Part shown: positions 22,675-33,080 of the stretch, piece after piece | Numbering within the stretch: the stretch's first letter is position 1 | How the letters are laid out: each line of letters starts with the position of its first letter | Source: Siphonodentalium dalli | Taxonomy: Eukaryota; Mollusca; Scaphopoda; Gadilida; Siphonodentaliidae | Assembly: GCA_032622095.1 (NCBI GenBank) | Contig: CP136066.1 | Coordinates: 105,913,319 to 105,977,318, forward strand | Reading direction: 5' to 3' | Length of the DNA stretch: 64,000 bases | The notes under the pieces: generated by a model | The model's database searches: none | The model's input: only the letters and a program-made list of their open reading frames with translations | Told to the model about the DNA's origin: nothing | Program-made: the position numbers and the translations under genes

Positions 22675-23205
22675 TAAATCAATTTAGAGTTATTGTATGT
22701 GTTCTGATTTATCTTCCATTTTCAAATAGCAGATCAAATGAGTATACAGTAAAACCTCTCCAAACTGGACCCTCTATAAACCGAATCTCTCCCCATACCA
22801 TATGATTTGTCCAGTCCTGAATTCACCCAAGTCCATTCTCACTCAATATTACCTCTGTAAACAGGAAACTCTCTGTTCTGAACATGAACAGATTTGTTAG
22901 TCCCTAATTGAGCGATCACCTGTTTATTACCTGTCAACACCAGGCGAGACGCGAGATAAAATAGTGCATACAGGTAAAGTGTTCACGTACTCTAGAAGAA
23001 GCGCACCAATTTAATTAGTGGTTTATTATTTGGTGAATGCTTTGAAACGGATTGTACAACAGGAATCTGATTAGACATCTGTTTATTTCACACATTGAGT
23101 GAACAATGTCAACTTCACAGATTGAGTATTAGAGAACTGACATGTGGTTATAAGTACACAATGTTGGCATATAGTCACCATAACAATTTGAATTAATCTT
23201 CCACA

Positions 23206-23382
23206 ATGAATGAGCCATCACGTAAACGACAGCATAAAGAGTTGAATTTAGATCTCCAGGCTACACCTAAGCCGACCTACAAAGAGCTGAGCATTAAGTA
23301 TGGCATCGGCAAATCAACAATCAGCGACAACTTCAAGAAATGCGACAAGATAATGCAACTGCACGATGACAACATCACTTGA
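23206..23382 (+). pseudogene. Tigger transposase N-terminal fragment
   Basis: An ATG-started frame of 58 codons: MNEPSRKRQHKELNLDLQ, then YKELSIKYGIGKSTISDNFK. This is the CENP-B/psq-type helix-turn-helix found at the start of Tigger transposases (KYGIGKSTISDI is characteristic). A few residues that normally precede the TPKPTYKEL part seem deleted. It stops at TGA 23380, and a pearl-like element follows. Confidence 0.85.
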
Positions 23383-23457
23383 TTTATGTTCTATATATGT
23401 CTTATATTATGTGTTATGTTTGTCTGTATTATGTTTTTATATCATGTGCTATTTATA

Positions 23458-24230
23458 TTTATACCCCCACTTTCGAAGAAAATGGGGGGTATACTTGATT
23501 GACTGCGTCGTACCGTCACACTTTCTCCCTCCGTGTGTTGTACCATCCGTCCGTCCGTCCATCCAACCTCATAACTCGAACAACTACGAACCAATTTCAA
23601 TAATTTTTTGTATGCAATCTCCTTAGGACTGCCTCTCCGCATGATGCTAATTGCGGTTTGGTCCGATTTTTTTTTTTAATGTTACACCTCATTTTTGACT
23701 TTTTGATATTTCTCAGAGTTATGGGCTTTTCGACTTAGAAAATTCAATTTTTCTTGTTTTTTCTTTGGTTTCCGGATGATAACTCAAGTTTGGATTGTTT
23801 AATTGGAAATTTTGTGGGTCGTTCATATAAAAATACAGGTCATGTTCGAATCTGAGTGTGATCCAATGATTTTTCCCAAAGTTATAGGCCTTTCGACTTT
23901 GAATTTATTTTGTTTTATAATTTTCTGTATGAGGGTACCTTCATGGTGTAATCAACTCCTCCTACAGTTTTGATCGTAGATATGTGAAACTTCCTTTTTT
24001 TTGGATGCTATTACACTCGACAAAAGCCATCTTAGATGTTAAGGTTGCGTTTCATTTTCTACCCTTTTTTGGGTTTCTGCAATCATTCGAACAAATATGA
24101 ACCAATATCAAAATTATTAATCCAAATTTTTCTTTAAAGTTAAAAATCTTTTTTGTTGGGTTTATGGATAATGCGGGTTGAATTTGCCACGGTGGGGGTA
24201 TGCTAGCACTTGAGTGCACACCTCTTGTAT
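23458..24230 (+). repeat. Pearl-like element inside the Tigger
   Basis: Starts TTATACCCCCACTTTCGAAG with hairpin partner AATGGGGGGTATA, has CCGTCCGTCCGTCC at 23547-23562, then core units with GAGTTATGGGCTTTTCGACTT, and ends GGTGGGGGTATGCTAGCAC...CTCTTGTAT. Its position inside the Tigger dates it as the later insertion. Confidence 0.75.
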
Positions 24231-24711
24231 TTGGTTTTTGTAATTATTCAATAATGTCACATTAATCAATAATGCAGTCTTGGTCATTCTGGGTACATGT
24301 AATAAACGGCCGCAATATATACCGATGGTGATGTTATTTTCTATAAACCAAACACCTCTCTAAACCGAATGGAAGGTCGGTTGGAAGAGTTTTCGGTTTA
24401 GAGAGGTTTTACTGTATGAATATGAATATTTAGACCTGGCATTTGTAATCAAGTTACTGTATAAAATGCCACAGGAAATTCACTTGACTAACAATAGTAA
24501 GCTCCTCCTTTCACTCAACTTAATCATTGGTCTGTTATTGTTTTGTACTCTCTCTCCTCTGCTGACTGGTCAGCGATGTAAGCATGACATTCAATAGTAA
24601 TTCATTCATTAGTAAGTCTTTAATGTCTCTTTGTGGGGGGATTATTAAAGTTGAACTCTTTGAATTCCTTGTATTTTAAAAAATAAAGAAAAGGGTATGT
24701 AATGATATGTA

Positions 24712-24920
24712 CAGTAATGTCTTAAATAATTAACCACAACAGAATTATGGGAATTTTTTTTCTGGATTTTTAGTCGGAAATATCGCTTGTTGCCATTTAT
24801 CAGAAAGCTCTCGGTGAGAGCTTTCTGATGCATGGCAATAAGCCATATTTCCGACTAAATCCTGAAAAATTTCCCATAATTCTGCTGTGGTTAAAGGGTC
24901 ATATACTTTGGGCATCACTG
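24712..24920. mobile_element. Family B MITE next to exon 14
   Basis: TA-flanked, CAGTAATGTCTTAAATAAT at the left and GGCATCACTG at the right, with the central hairpin AGAAAGCTCTC/GAGAGCTTTCT. It ends 77 nt before exon 14. Confidence 0.85.
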
Positions 24921-24997
24921 TACACTGTATATTCTTCGTGAATTTGATAGGAAATTGTGTTGACAGATTTACTATCTCACCTCTTGGTATTTTTCAG

Positions 24998-25081
24998 AAC
25001 GCTGCTTGCACTGGGTTATCACATATCAATAGATGCTGCTCAGAAATCAGAGCGGAAAAAGTTTATAAAACTCGGACATGA
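24998..25081 (+). CDS. RyR: RyR exon 14: end of repeat 1, linker
   Basis: Acceptor TTTTTCAG, donor GTAAGT, phase 2 in and out, 84 nt. It codes for TLLALGYHISIDAAQKSERK then a short basic stretch. RyR has [22 protein letters not shown] here. A family B MITE ends 78 nt before the exon. The 929-bp intron after it carries a family C copy split by a CpG-rich insertion. Confidence 0.95.
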   Translation, partial: NAACTGLSHINRCCSEIRAEKVYKTRT

Positions 25082-25138
25082 GTAAGTACATTCATGTTTC
25101 ATAATAAAGAAAAAAACATATTTATTTTTATCCTCACA

Positions 25139-25755
25139 TTAACCATTCCATGACTGGAACTTCCTGAAATTTGGTGAAAACCATGTGCCAATGAATTCTC
25201 TTATATATGCATGTCTCCCATAGGGAGCATCCATATACAAGAGAATACATTGGTCTAACAATATCTACCTTGACCATGTAAGCCAGTGCATTTAATTGCA
25301 CATTCAATGGCTTATTTGTGCGAAATATAGCAAAATACAGAAGATTTCAAAACGTTCAATAAACAATGGTGTATTGTTCTTGAACAATACAAACCGATTA
25401 TGTCAACAACGTCATTGGCGACGTCAACCATAGCAGACAATTTCTTCACTAAATTATTAGGTATAGTCTACACTAAGCACACATTTGTGCAATTAAATAA
25501 ACAATATAGACCTAAATTTTAGTATAGTACAAGCTACAATCTTCAGAGTGTGCAATAAACATAGAACAACAACATGTTAATGTTATTGCACTCGTTTGTC
25601 ATGCCGCGAGGTAAAACTCGAACCTCCGGTTCTCGTTTTACCATCGCATCAGAACAAACTCGTGCAATAACGTTTATCATGTTCACACACTTGTGTCATT
25701 CTATCTATATCTTATATATGCGAGACTCCACATAGGAGACTCACGAAAGGGTTAT
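25139..25755. mobile_element. Family C MITE split by a CpG-rich insertion
   Basis: Left part 25139-25292 begins TTAACCATTCCATGACTGG. The family sequence resumes near 25706 with CTTATATATGCGAGACTCC and ends GAAAGGGTTA. The material between is not family C. It includes an imperfect hairpin at about 25572-25685. Confidence 0.65.
25572..25685. repeat. Imperfect CpG-containing hairpin
   Basis: Arms of ~50 nt pair AATGTTATTGCACTCGTTTG with CAAACTCGTGCAATAACGTT, and GGTAAAACTCGAACC with GGTTCTCGTTTTACC. The apex is around TCCGG. It is part of the insertion in the family C copy. Confidence 0.65.
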
Positions 25756-26010
25756 TTCACTCCAATAAGAACTATTCAGTAGCAAACTATCGATCAGATT
25801 CAGGTGATAAGCACGGCATGCTAGATTTGTTGAAACTGCCAGTTCAAAGGTAATTCATATACCCCAGATGTTTCACGCATTTTCTCTTCAACCCTCTGTT
25901 AAGGGTGATGAAGGACATGATAATTTGAAAGAGGCATATTGTAGCCAATCATTACAACCAGATGTGGGGGAAATATTTGTATCATATATATATCACTTTA
26001 TCATCACCAG

Positions 26011-26170
26011 CTATGCCCAGAGCAATGGCTACAAACCATCACCGTTGGATTTGTCTGCGGTGCAACTCACTGAAAAGATGGAGGAGTTAGTCGAGCTGTT
26101 ATCTGAAAACACTCACAATGTGTGGGCCAAGGATAGGATCAAGCATGGATGGACGTACAGTCTCAAAGAG
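26011..26170 (+). CDS. RyR: RyR exon 15: RyR repeat 2
   Basis: Acceptor ATCACCAG, donor GTGAGA, phase 2 in, phase 0 out. The peptide [39 protein letters not shown] matches the diagnostic repeat-2 signature SNGYKPAPLDLSxVxLT...ENxHNVWARDRVxQGWSYS. In vertebrates this repeat lies near the regulatory phosphorylation-rich surface. The 1.5-kb intron has a family B and a family C copy. Confidence 0.97.
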
Positions 26171-26934
26171 GTGAGAACCAATGTAATGTGCCTCAAGGTG
26201 TTCACACTGGGGTATTCTGAGAGCTTAGTTGATTAGTGTGTCAAACGCAGAGCATGCCAGGGGAATTTAAACCTCCTGGTGTGGAATTTTCACTGACATC
26301 TGCATTCATAATTCTAATACCATCAAAATTAACCAATAGTGTTACTACAGTCATAAAAGCTTTTTGAAAAATTCAGAGTGGAAAAAATTGTTTTCCTGTA
26401 ACCTAATTGGGCGAGCAATTTGCTCTAATGAAAAAAAAATTGTTTCTGCTCCAAAATACCGTCTGAACTCTTGGGTTATCTGATCGACACTTGAATAAAT
26501 TTGAAATTATTTTTCAAATGTCAAGTACATGTACCTTCGTACAGTAATTGATTGATTCTTTAGCATACTCATAGCCATCATGAAGGGAACAATAACCACA
26601 TACATCAGGTTTTGTCTTTACATATCCTCTGAAGTTATGGTCTTCAGAGTGTAAAATATGTCCATCCTTATATCTCCGTCATCTTAGATCAGATGTGAAT
26701 GATCTTTAATCTATCATTGAACCACAATGGAACTTGACTTGAAACGTATTTTATTTGCATATAATAATACAAAAGGGATAAGGGCACAAGTTTTTTAAAC
26801 TTATGAAGCCCCTCTGCCAATACAAACAATTAAGGATATAAAATGTTTACCAGAATGGAGTGAAGAATATCCACATGCCACAGGTTTTGTCCAGTCATCC
26901 CAGGCTGGATTAAGACAACTTTTACAGTAATGAC

Positions 26935-27179
26935 CTAAACAATCAACTCCTTAACCGCAGCAGAATTATGGGTAACTTTTCAGGATCTAGTTGGAAATAT
27001 GGCTTGTTGCCATTCATCGGAAAGCTCTCAGTGAGAGCTTTCCAATGAATGGCAACAAGCCATATTTTCTCAGTGAGAGCTTTCCAATGAATGGCAACAA
27101 GCCATATTTCCGACTAAATCCTGAAAAGTTACCCAAAATTCTGCTGTGGATATGGAGTTGATTGTTTAGGGCATTACTG
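26935..27179. mobile_element. Family B MITE with internal arm duplication
   Basis: TA-flanked ends CAGTAATGACC and GGCATTACTG. A ~42-nt stretch containing AGCTTTCCAATGAATGGCAA and GCCATATTT occurs twice in direct order, so this copy is longer than the others. Confidence 0.85.
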
Positions 27180-27282
27180 TAAAAGATGAATTAAACCACC
27201 TTAGAAAATGAAGGATACTCGGTGAGAAAAGCCTACCTTGCTGGGGACACACTGTGGTGTGGTGCAATTGTTTTATCTGATT

Positions 27283-27523
27283 TGACCCTTTCATGACTGA
27301 CGCTTCCTGAAATTTTATGAAAACATGTGACAATGTATTCTCTTATATATGCGAGTCTCACATATATAAGAGAAAACATTAGCCCAACAATATTTACCTT
27401 GAACTTGTATGCCAGTGCATTCTCTTTTATATGTGACGCTCCCTATGGAAGATATATAAGAGAATACACTGGCACAGGATCTTTAATGCTGCACCAGCAC
27501 AGCTCCCATCATGAAAAGGTTAA
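27283..27523. mobile_element. Family C MITE
   Basis: Left TGACCCTTTCATGACTGACG, right CATGAAAAGGTTAA. Double hairpin with TTCTCTTATATATGCGAG. TTAA is intact on the right only. Confidence 0.8.
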
Positions 27524-27632
27524 GCTTATAGATGTGGTATTATAAGATTATATATTTATGTCTGATGATTTAGTTATATGTGTGAAATAAGCATTTATTT
27601 TGAATTAAAGTATGAATGTCTTTTTGATCCAG

Positions 27633-27706
27633 GACTCAATGAACAAGAGGAGTCCACACTTGGTGCCTTATTCTAAAGTCAGTGACAAGATCAAGAAGGC
27701 CAACAG
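27633..27706 (+). CDS. RyR: RyR exon 16: RyR repeat 2, short exon
   Basis: A 74-nt exon, acceptor ATCCAG, donor GTAATT, phase 0 in, phase 2 out. It codes for DSMNKRSPHLVPYSKVSDKI ending KANR. RyR has [23 protein letters not shown] at this point. Residue order and phase fit exactly. The 2.1-kb intron has family A, D and B MITEs and a Helitron-like 3' end. I see nothing recognisable in 28500-29080. Confidence 0.96.
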
Positions 27707-27804
27707 GTAATTATCGTATCTCAAGACTACTTCTATTTTAAGTTAGTGTCCAGGCCAGGGTTTCTGCTAGGGATAAATTGAAGGGACTTTTTATGCCTGG
27801 GGGG

Positions 27805-27968
27805 CAAGCTTGGAAATAGTATGTATGTAATTTGCAGAATGAGGTTCACAACGGGCGAATTTAGTGATGCTATTCTGCACAGCGGATTACCATCAATAAA
27901 TTCACCCTCTTGAAACCACATAATGCTAAGGCCTCAACTGCTATTGGATACCCAGGATCAGATGACAG
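27805..27968. mobile_element. Family A MITE, 3'-truncated
   Basis: Begins CAAGCTTGGAAATAGTATG and carries the first hairpin and the start of the central segment (GGCCTCAACTGCTATTGG), then stops before a family D element begins at 28020. Confidence 0.65.
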
Positions 27969-28019
27969 TGAGAAAAGAATGAAAATATATGAGGGAGAAG
28001 TTCTATGGTTCTTTATTAA

Positions 28020-28258
28020 CCATTTCTATACTAAATGGATTCTCCCACTCAATTATAAAAGTCGACATTGGAATGGTCTATTATTCATCTGGAGGGGTTT
28101 TTAGGAAAAATGAGCAGAAGACAAATAAGTACAGAAGGAGTCCTGTTTATTGCAGGGAAATGTTCACATAATAAGTTATACAAACCACCATTTGTTGAAA
28201 TTATTATCGGAACATTTCTTAAGGGAACTTCTTGTCGATGAGTATTTAAAAGAAAGGA
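28020..28258. mobile_element. Family D MITE, TTAA-flanked
   Basis: TTAA at 28016-28019 and 28259-28262. It shares GGTCTATTATTCATCTGGAG, AGTACAGAAGGAGTCCTGTT and GGAACATTTCTTAAGG with the copies at 37703-37914 and 50211-50443 (there inverted). Confidence 0.75.
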
Positions 28259-28277
28259 TTAAAGAGAAACCCAGCTA

Positions 28278-28490
28278 CAGTAATGCCCTAAATAATCATC
28301 TCCTTAACCACAGCAGAATTATGGGTAATTTTTCAGGATTTAGTCGGAAATATGGCTTGTTGCCATTCATATGAAAGCTCTCACTGAGAGCTTTCCGATG
28401 AATGGCAATAAGCCATATTTCCGACTAAATCCTGAAAAATTACCAATAATTCTGCTGTGGTTAAGGAGATGATTATTTAGGGCATTACTG
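28278..28490. mobile_element. Family B MITE, long palindrome
   Basis: TA-flanked, arms of about 100 nt meeting at the GAAAGCTCTCACTGAGAGCTTTC hairpin. Only 15 nt separate it from the family D copy before it. Confidence 0.9.
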
Positions 28491-29084
28491 TACACCTGTA
28501 TCCCCAGTATTTTGGTCAGAACAAACATGTGATTCAGTATGCTGTATATGCCGAAAATCTCCCATACCATATCTTCCCGAAACTCTAGAAAGAACTAGAT
28601 ACATCTTTACAGTCAGTTTTACCACGTTCCAAATTTAAACGAGACTACCTTGATAGTGTTCTTTGTAAAAACCTACATTGTTTCGACTGTTACCTGTTCA
28701 TGGATGAAAACTACTAGTGTAAGAATTGTTAAATGAATTCAATGCCTTTAAGCCCTTTTGTCTGAAGAATACAACTATATCATCAGTCTTATATTATGGC
28801 AACATTTATATCATATACCATAACTGAACGATTCTTTACTTTATTGCCACTTAGGCTATGGAAAAAACTAAACCACAAAAGTATCGTTGTCTACACTATT
28901 ACAAATACAAACTAGTATCACCAACGTACACTGTCACATGGGCTCAGAGTGGGAATATTATTATCTAAGTTTGGGAGTGTGCAGGAAGACGATCAGTAGG
29001 TCATGCAATCTCCCAGTAATATATCTCATATATATTTTGAAGACCTCTGTCTGTATGTATGTTTGTTTGTTTGTTTGTCATTAA

Positions 29085-29507
29085 TACAAATCTACGATTC
29101 TCGACCGATCGGGACGAAACTTGGTACGTGTGTGTAGTTTGACCAGGCGGTCGTCGTTGTCGTATTGGCGAGCCCGTGCGACGCCCGTGCAGCGCATGCG
29201 CAGACGAGATCTCGGAAACGGGTGGAGCTATCGACTTGAAATTTGCTATGTGAATGTATCTTGCCCCGGATACAAATTTTATTGGGTCGCCGAGCCCGTG
29301 CGACCCCAGCTTCGCGCATGCGCAGACGAGATCTCGGAAACGGGTGGAGCTATCGACTTGAAATTTGCTATGTGAATGTATCTTGCCCCGGATACGAACC
29401 AGATCTCGGAAACGGGTAGAGCTATCGACTTGAAATTTGGTTTTTGAATAGCCCGGACAACGTCGCCCGGACAACGTCGCCCGGACAACGTCGGGCTCAT
29501 CGGCTAG
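29085..29507 (+). mobile_element. Helitron-like non-autonomous element, 3' end at CTAG
   Basis: CpG-rich repeats of GAGATCTCGGAAACGGGT-GGAGCTATCGACTTGAAATT occur three times. The end has a GCCCG-GACAACGT-CGGGC hairpin, then TCATCGG and CTAG followed by T. A hairpin a few bases before CTRR with T downstream is the Helitron 3' signature. The 5' end is uncertain. A related copy lies at 63010-63216. Confidence 0.6.
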
Positions 29508-29841
29508 TACTATATATTTTTTTAGTTTTGTATTATACGTTATCATGTTTGTTATATATTACTAAATAAAATTGAATTAAATTGAGACAAAGTTTGCCGA
29601 ATGCCATCAATCTAGCATACAAAGCCATGTGTGGTCTGGACTTCTTTAATATTAACCTTTAGTTTTGGTATATGACAGATTATAAACTATCAATGTATAT
29701 TCCACTCATATAAAGTCTCATTTATTTGTTTATTATTTATTAGATAAATAAGCATCTGGAAGTAAAGACGTTGGAAATCTAATAACCATCTAGGATGGTG
29801 CCATCATTTATTCTAATGTTGAGATTTTATTGCTTTTCCAG

Positions 29842-29924
29842 GGATACATCTGGACAAACGGTTAAGACGATGTTGGCCTATGGTTATGTACTGGAGCCGC
29901 CGACGTCGGAGACTGGTGACACGG
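29842..29924 (+). CDS. RyR: RyR exon 17: end of repeat 2
   Basis: Acceptor TTTTCCAG, donor GTATGA, phase 2 in, phase 1 out. It codes for DTSGQTVKTMLAYGYVLEPP, matching RyR [20 protein letters not shown]. A second, weaker donor (GTTTGG) lies exactly 9 nt downstream at 29934 and would add three residues in frame. The next intron is the longest in the window (8.2 kb). Confidence 0.96.
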
Positions 29925-30209
29925 GTATGACAGGTTTGGTATCAGCATTTTGCACTAACTTTAGCCATTAGTATACTAATCTGTGTAGGCCTTCAGTCAG
30001 AATAAATTCATTTTGATGGAAACTCTTTAACCTTTTCTTTAGCAAATGGATTCACCAACCCAGTTATGAAAGTATACATTTGAATGGTCTATTATTAATC
30101 TGGAGGTATGCTCAGGAAATATGAGCAGACTAAAGAATTAGAAAATGCATACTCGTCAGGGGTGACAGAAAGACAGCTAATCATGGCTATGTCACTCCCA
30201 CACAATAAT

Positions 30210-31478
30210 TATACCCCCTTTAAAAAAAAAAGAGGGGGGTATACTGTTTTGCACCTGTTCGTCCGTCCGTGCGTTCGTACGTGCGTTCGTCCGTGCGTCC
30301 GTATGTCCGATGTCTGTTCATGTCATAACTTGAACAGTAGTGCTCGGATCTGAAATTAGGTATGGATGTTCACTACTATGAGGACATTAAATAGAGGTTT
30401 CCATCGTTTTGTTCGGATTTTCCATTCTAGAGTTATTCATCTTTGTTTATCTGGAAATAGTGGCTTTTTGGTCTGTCTGGTGTCTGTTCATGTCGTAACT
30501 TCAACAGTTGGGCTGGGATCTCAACCAAATTTGGTGTGGATGTTCACAACTATGAGGACATTAAATAGAGGGTTCCATCGTTTTGTTCGGATTTTCCATT
30601 CTAGAGTTATACATCTTTGTTCATCTGGAAATATTGGCTTTTTGGTCTGTCTGGTGTCTGTTCATGTTGTAACTTCAACAATTGTGCTCGTATCGCAATG
30701 AAATTTGGTACGGATGTTGACTACTATGAGAGCATTCAATAGAGGGTTCCATCATTTTGTTTTGATTTTCCATTCTAGAGTTATTCATCTTTGTTTATCT
30801 GGAAATGTTGTCTTTTTGGTCTGTCTGGTGTCTGTTCATGTCGTAATTTCAACAATTGTGCTGGGATCTCAATGGAATTTGGTATGGATGTTCACTGCTA
30901 TGAGGAAATTCAAAAGAGGGTTCCATTGTTTTGTTTGGATATTCCATTCTAGAGTTATACATCTTTGTTCATCTGGAAATATTGGCTTTTTGGTCTGTCT
31001 GGTGTCTGTTCATGTTGTAACTTCAACAATTGTGCTGGGATCTCAATGGAATTTGGTTTGGATGTTCACTGCTATGAGGATATTCAATAGGGGGTTCCAT
31101 TGTTTTGCACCGCTCTTCCTTTCTAGAGTTATTCATCTTTGTTCATCTGGAAATGTTGGCTTTTTAGTCCGTCTGGTGTCTGTTCATGTTGTAACTTCAA
31201 CAATTGTGCTGGGATCTCAATGGAATTTGGTATGGATATTCACTGCTATGAGGACATTCGATAGGGGGTTCTATTGTTCTGTTCCGCTTTTCCATTCTAG
31301 AGTTATTCATCTTTGTTTATCTGGAAATGTTGGTTGTTTGGTCCATCCGATGTCTGTTCAGCTCATAACTTGAACAGTAATGCTCGGAACTCAATGAAAT
31401 TTTGTATGGATATGCCCACACTAGGCGGTATGCCACGAGGGGGTATATATGCACCGGACGACAGTCCATCTCTTGTTA
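30210..31478 (+). repeat. Pearl-like element with 174-bp tandem core repeats
   Basis: Starts TATACCCCCTTT... with partner GAGGGGGGTATACTG, then (GTCCGTCCGTGCGTTCG) tract, then six core repeats at an exact 174-bp period: GAG(G/A)-type motif at 30380, 30554, 30728, 30902, 31076 and 31250. Ends GGACGACAGTCCATCTCTTG like the element at 16035-16440. Because 174 is 58 x 3, one frame stays open for 222 codons. Confidence 0.88.
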
Positions 31479-31628
31479 CAACTGTCTTTTTTAACTACAA
31501 TAGATTCATTGTTGTAACGGTATTTTATTGTGTAAACAAAACATCTAAACATCTAATGTATGCCTTCAAAACTTTTTTGTGGAAGTGACGTATCACTCAT
31601 TATCAGCTCCATATGATCAGGATGAGTT

Positions 31629-32067
31629 CAAGTCTGCAAATTGTGTGTCTGTCATTTGCAGAATGAGGTCCTCAGAGGGTGAATTTAGTGACACTATTCC
31701 TAGGGCTAGTATCACCAAATTCACCCTCTGGGAATCTCATTCTGGTTCGGCCTCAACTGCTATGGGAAATCTAGGATCAGATTTAATTTCTCCAGTTGAA
31801 GTTGGTGATGTTCACCCATTAGTCACCTTGCTTATGCATTTTATCTTCTGCAAATTAGGGGATATAGAAACTTCCCAGAAGGGAAAATGTAACTAAAAAC
31901 AATGTTAATTTGAGACTATAGATACTTCCTAGAAAATGAGGCCTAAGCTGAATGAGGTCCCCAGAGGGTGTTTTTGGTGATGCTAGCCCACTGTGTGGGA
32001 TAGCATCACTAAAGTCACCATGGGGGTCCTCATTCTGCAAATGACAGACACACTATTTGTAGTCTTG
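31629..32067. mobile_element. Family A MITE, long form with perfect 8-bp target duplication
   Basis: GATGAGTT at 31621-31628 and 32068-32075. Starts CAAGTCTGC, ends GTAGTCTTG. Two hairpin modules flank a central ~200-bp segment (GTTGGTGATGTTCACCCATT, GCAAATTAGGGGATATAG). Confidence 0.9.
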
Positions 32068-32865
32068 GATGAGTTTAGTCTGACTGCTTTTTGACAAATT
32101 AACTTGACCCCTGGCAGCCATTTATATTCAGTTCATACAGAGTATAGTATTTAGGTTCTCAGTTTCAAGTTCCACTTGTGCATTTTTAAGTCGTTTTAGT
32201 GATAGAATTAATTTTAACTTATTCAAAAAGTATGCACTCATGTGCCAGTGACATGATAACTCATCGCCATGGAACCTTTCCTTTTAGTTTCATTTTTTGT
32301 TGTGTATTTTGTAACTGTTAGGAATTTTTTTTAATTTGACTTCTGCAGAATCCCAAATAAACATGTTTGATATTTCAAATTGACATCTGGAAAATGATTT
32401 GATGTAATTTATTGGGTTCGTGAACCAGCACTACCAATGGAGTAAAGGACAAAAATAAAGTGCGGCATTCCTGTAAGATATTCTGTGGAATACGTAATAA
32501 GAGAAGTTGCTTGGTTTCAGACTCTCTATTTTATCCTACGGACTCTGATTCTGATTTGTCTGATGGCGATGATATCTAACTAATAAAAATTATTTATAAA
32601 GATATATCGGAATAACCCTTCATCTAATACACTATTAGTTTTATTGCATGGTTTATTATTTGACATATAATCTTTACATTACTTGGTTTCTGTCCAGTTG
32701 TTTAAGTTGTGTTAGAATACTTTTTTATTTTTTAATCATAATTTTACTTATTTTAATGCAAACAATAGGAAGTTTTCTTCAGACCTGGTTGACAACGTTG
32801 GGTATTCAAATTATAAACCCTGAATTACAAGGTACAAATATCTCTTGATACCTCTGTGTGCTCTA

Positions 32866-33080
32866 CAGTATTGCTCTAAATAATCGACTCCTTAACCGCA
32901 GCAGAATTATGGGTAATTTTTCAGGATTTAGTCGGAAATATGGCTTGTTGCCATTTATCGGAAAGCTCTCGGAGAGCTTTCCGATGAATGGCAACAAGCC
33001 ATATTTCCGACTAAATCATGAAAAATTACCCAAAATTCTGCTGTGTTTTTTTAAGGAGTCGATTATTGAGGGCATTGCTC
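32866..33080. mobile_element. Family B MITE, diverged ends
   Basis: Left CAGTATTGCTCTAAATAAT, right GGCATTGCTC, TA on both sides; central GAAAGCTCTC/GAGAGCTTTC hairpin intact. 33083-34440 after it shows no element I recognise. Confidence 0.85.

Larger units (their letters stand above)
22747..24414 (+). mobile_element. Tigger/pogo element, interrupted by a pearl-like element
   Basis: TA-flanked, CAGTAAAACCTCTCCAAACTGG at the left and its inverted counterpart AGAGAGGTTTTACTG at the right. These ends are typical of the Tigger branch of pogo transposons. It contains a transposase start (23206-23382) and a pearl-like insertion (23458-24230). The catalytic DDE region is absent, so the element is dead or was non-autonomous. 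Confidence 0.85.

Noticed and set aside
25868-26236. Extension of exon 15 upstream to an ATG at 25868
   Set aside because: RyR similarity starts at SNGYKP; a good acceptor at 26008-26010 and exact phase with exon 14 place the exon start at 26011.
29001-29546. Long minus-strand frame rich in repeated peptides
   Set aside because: It is the reverse reading of CpG-rich tandem sequence in a Helitron-like element; the repeats explain the lack of stops.
30705-31373. A 222-codon open frame proposed as a repeat protein gene
   Set aside because: It lies wholly within a 174-bp tandem array of a pearl-like element. The period is divisible by three, so one frame stays open by chance. No start context, splice sites or protein family support it.
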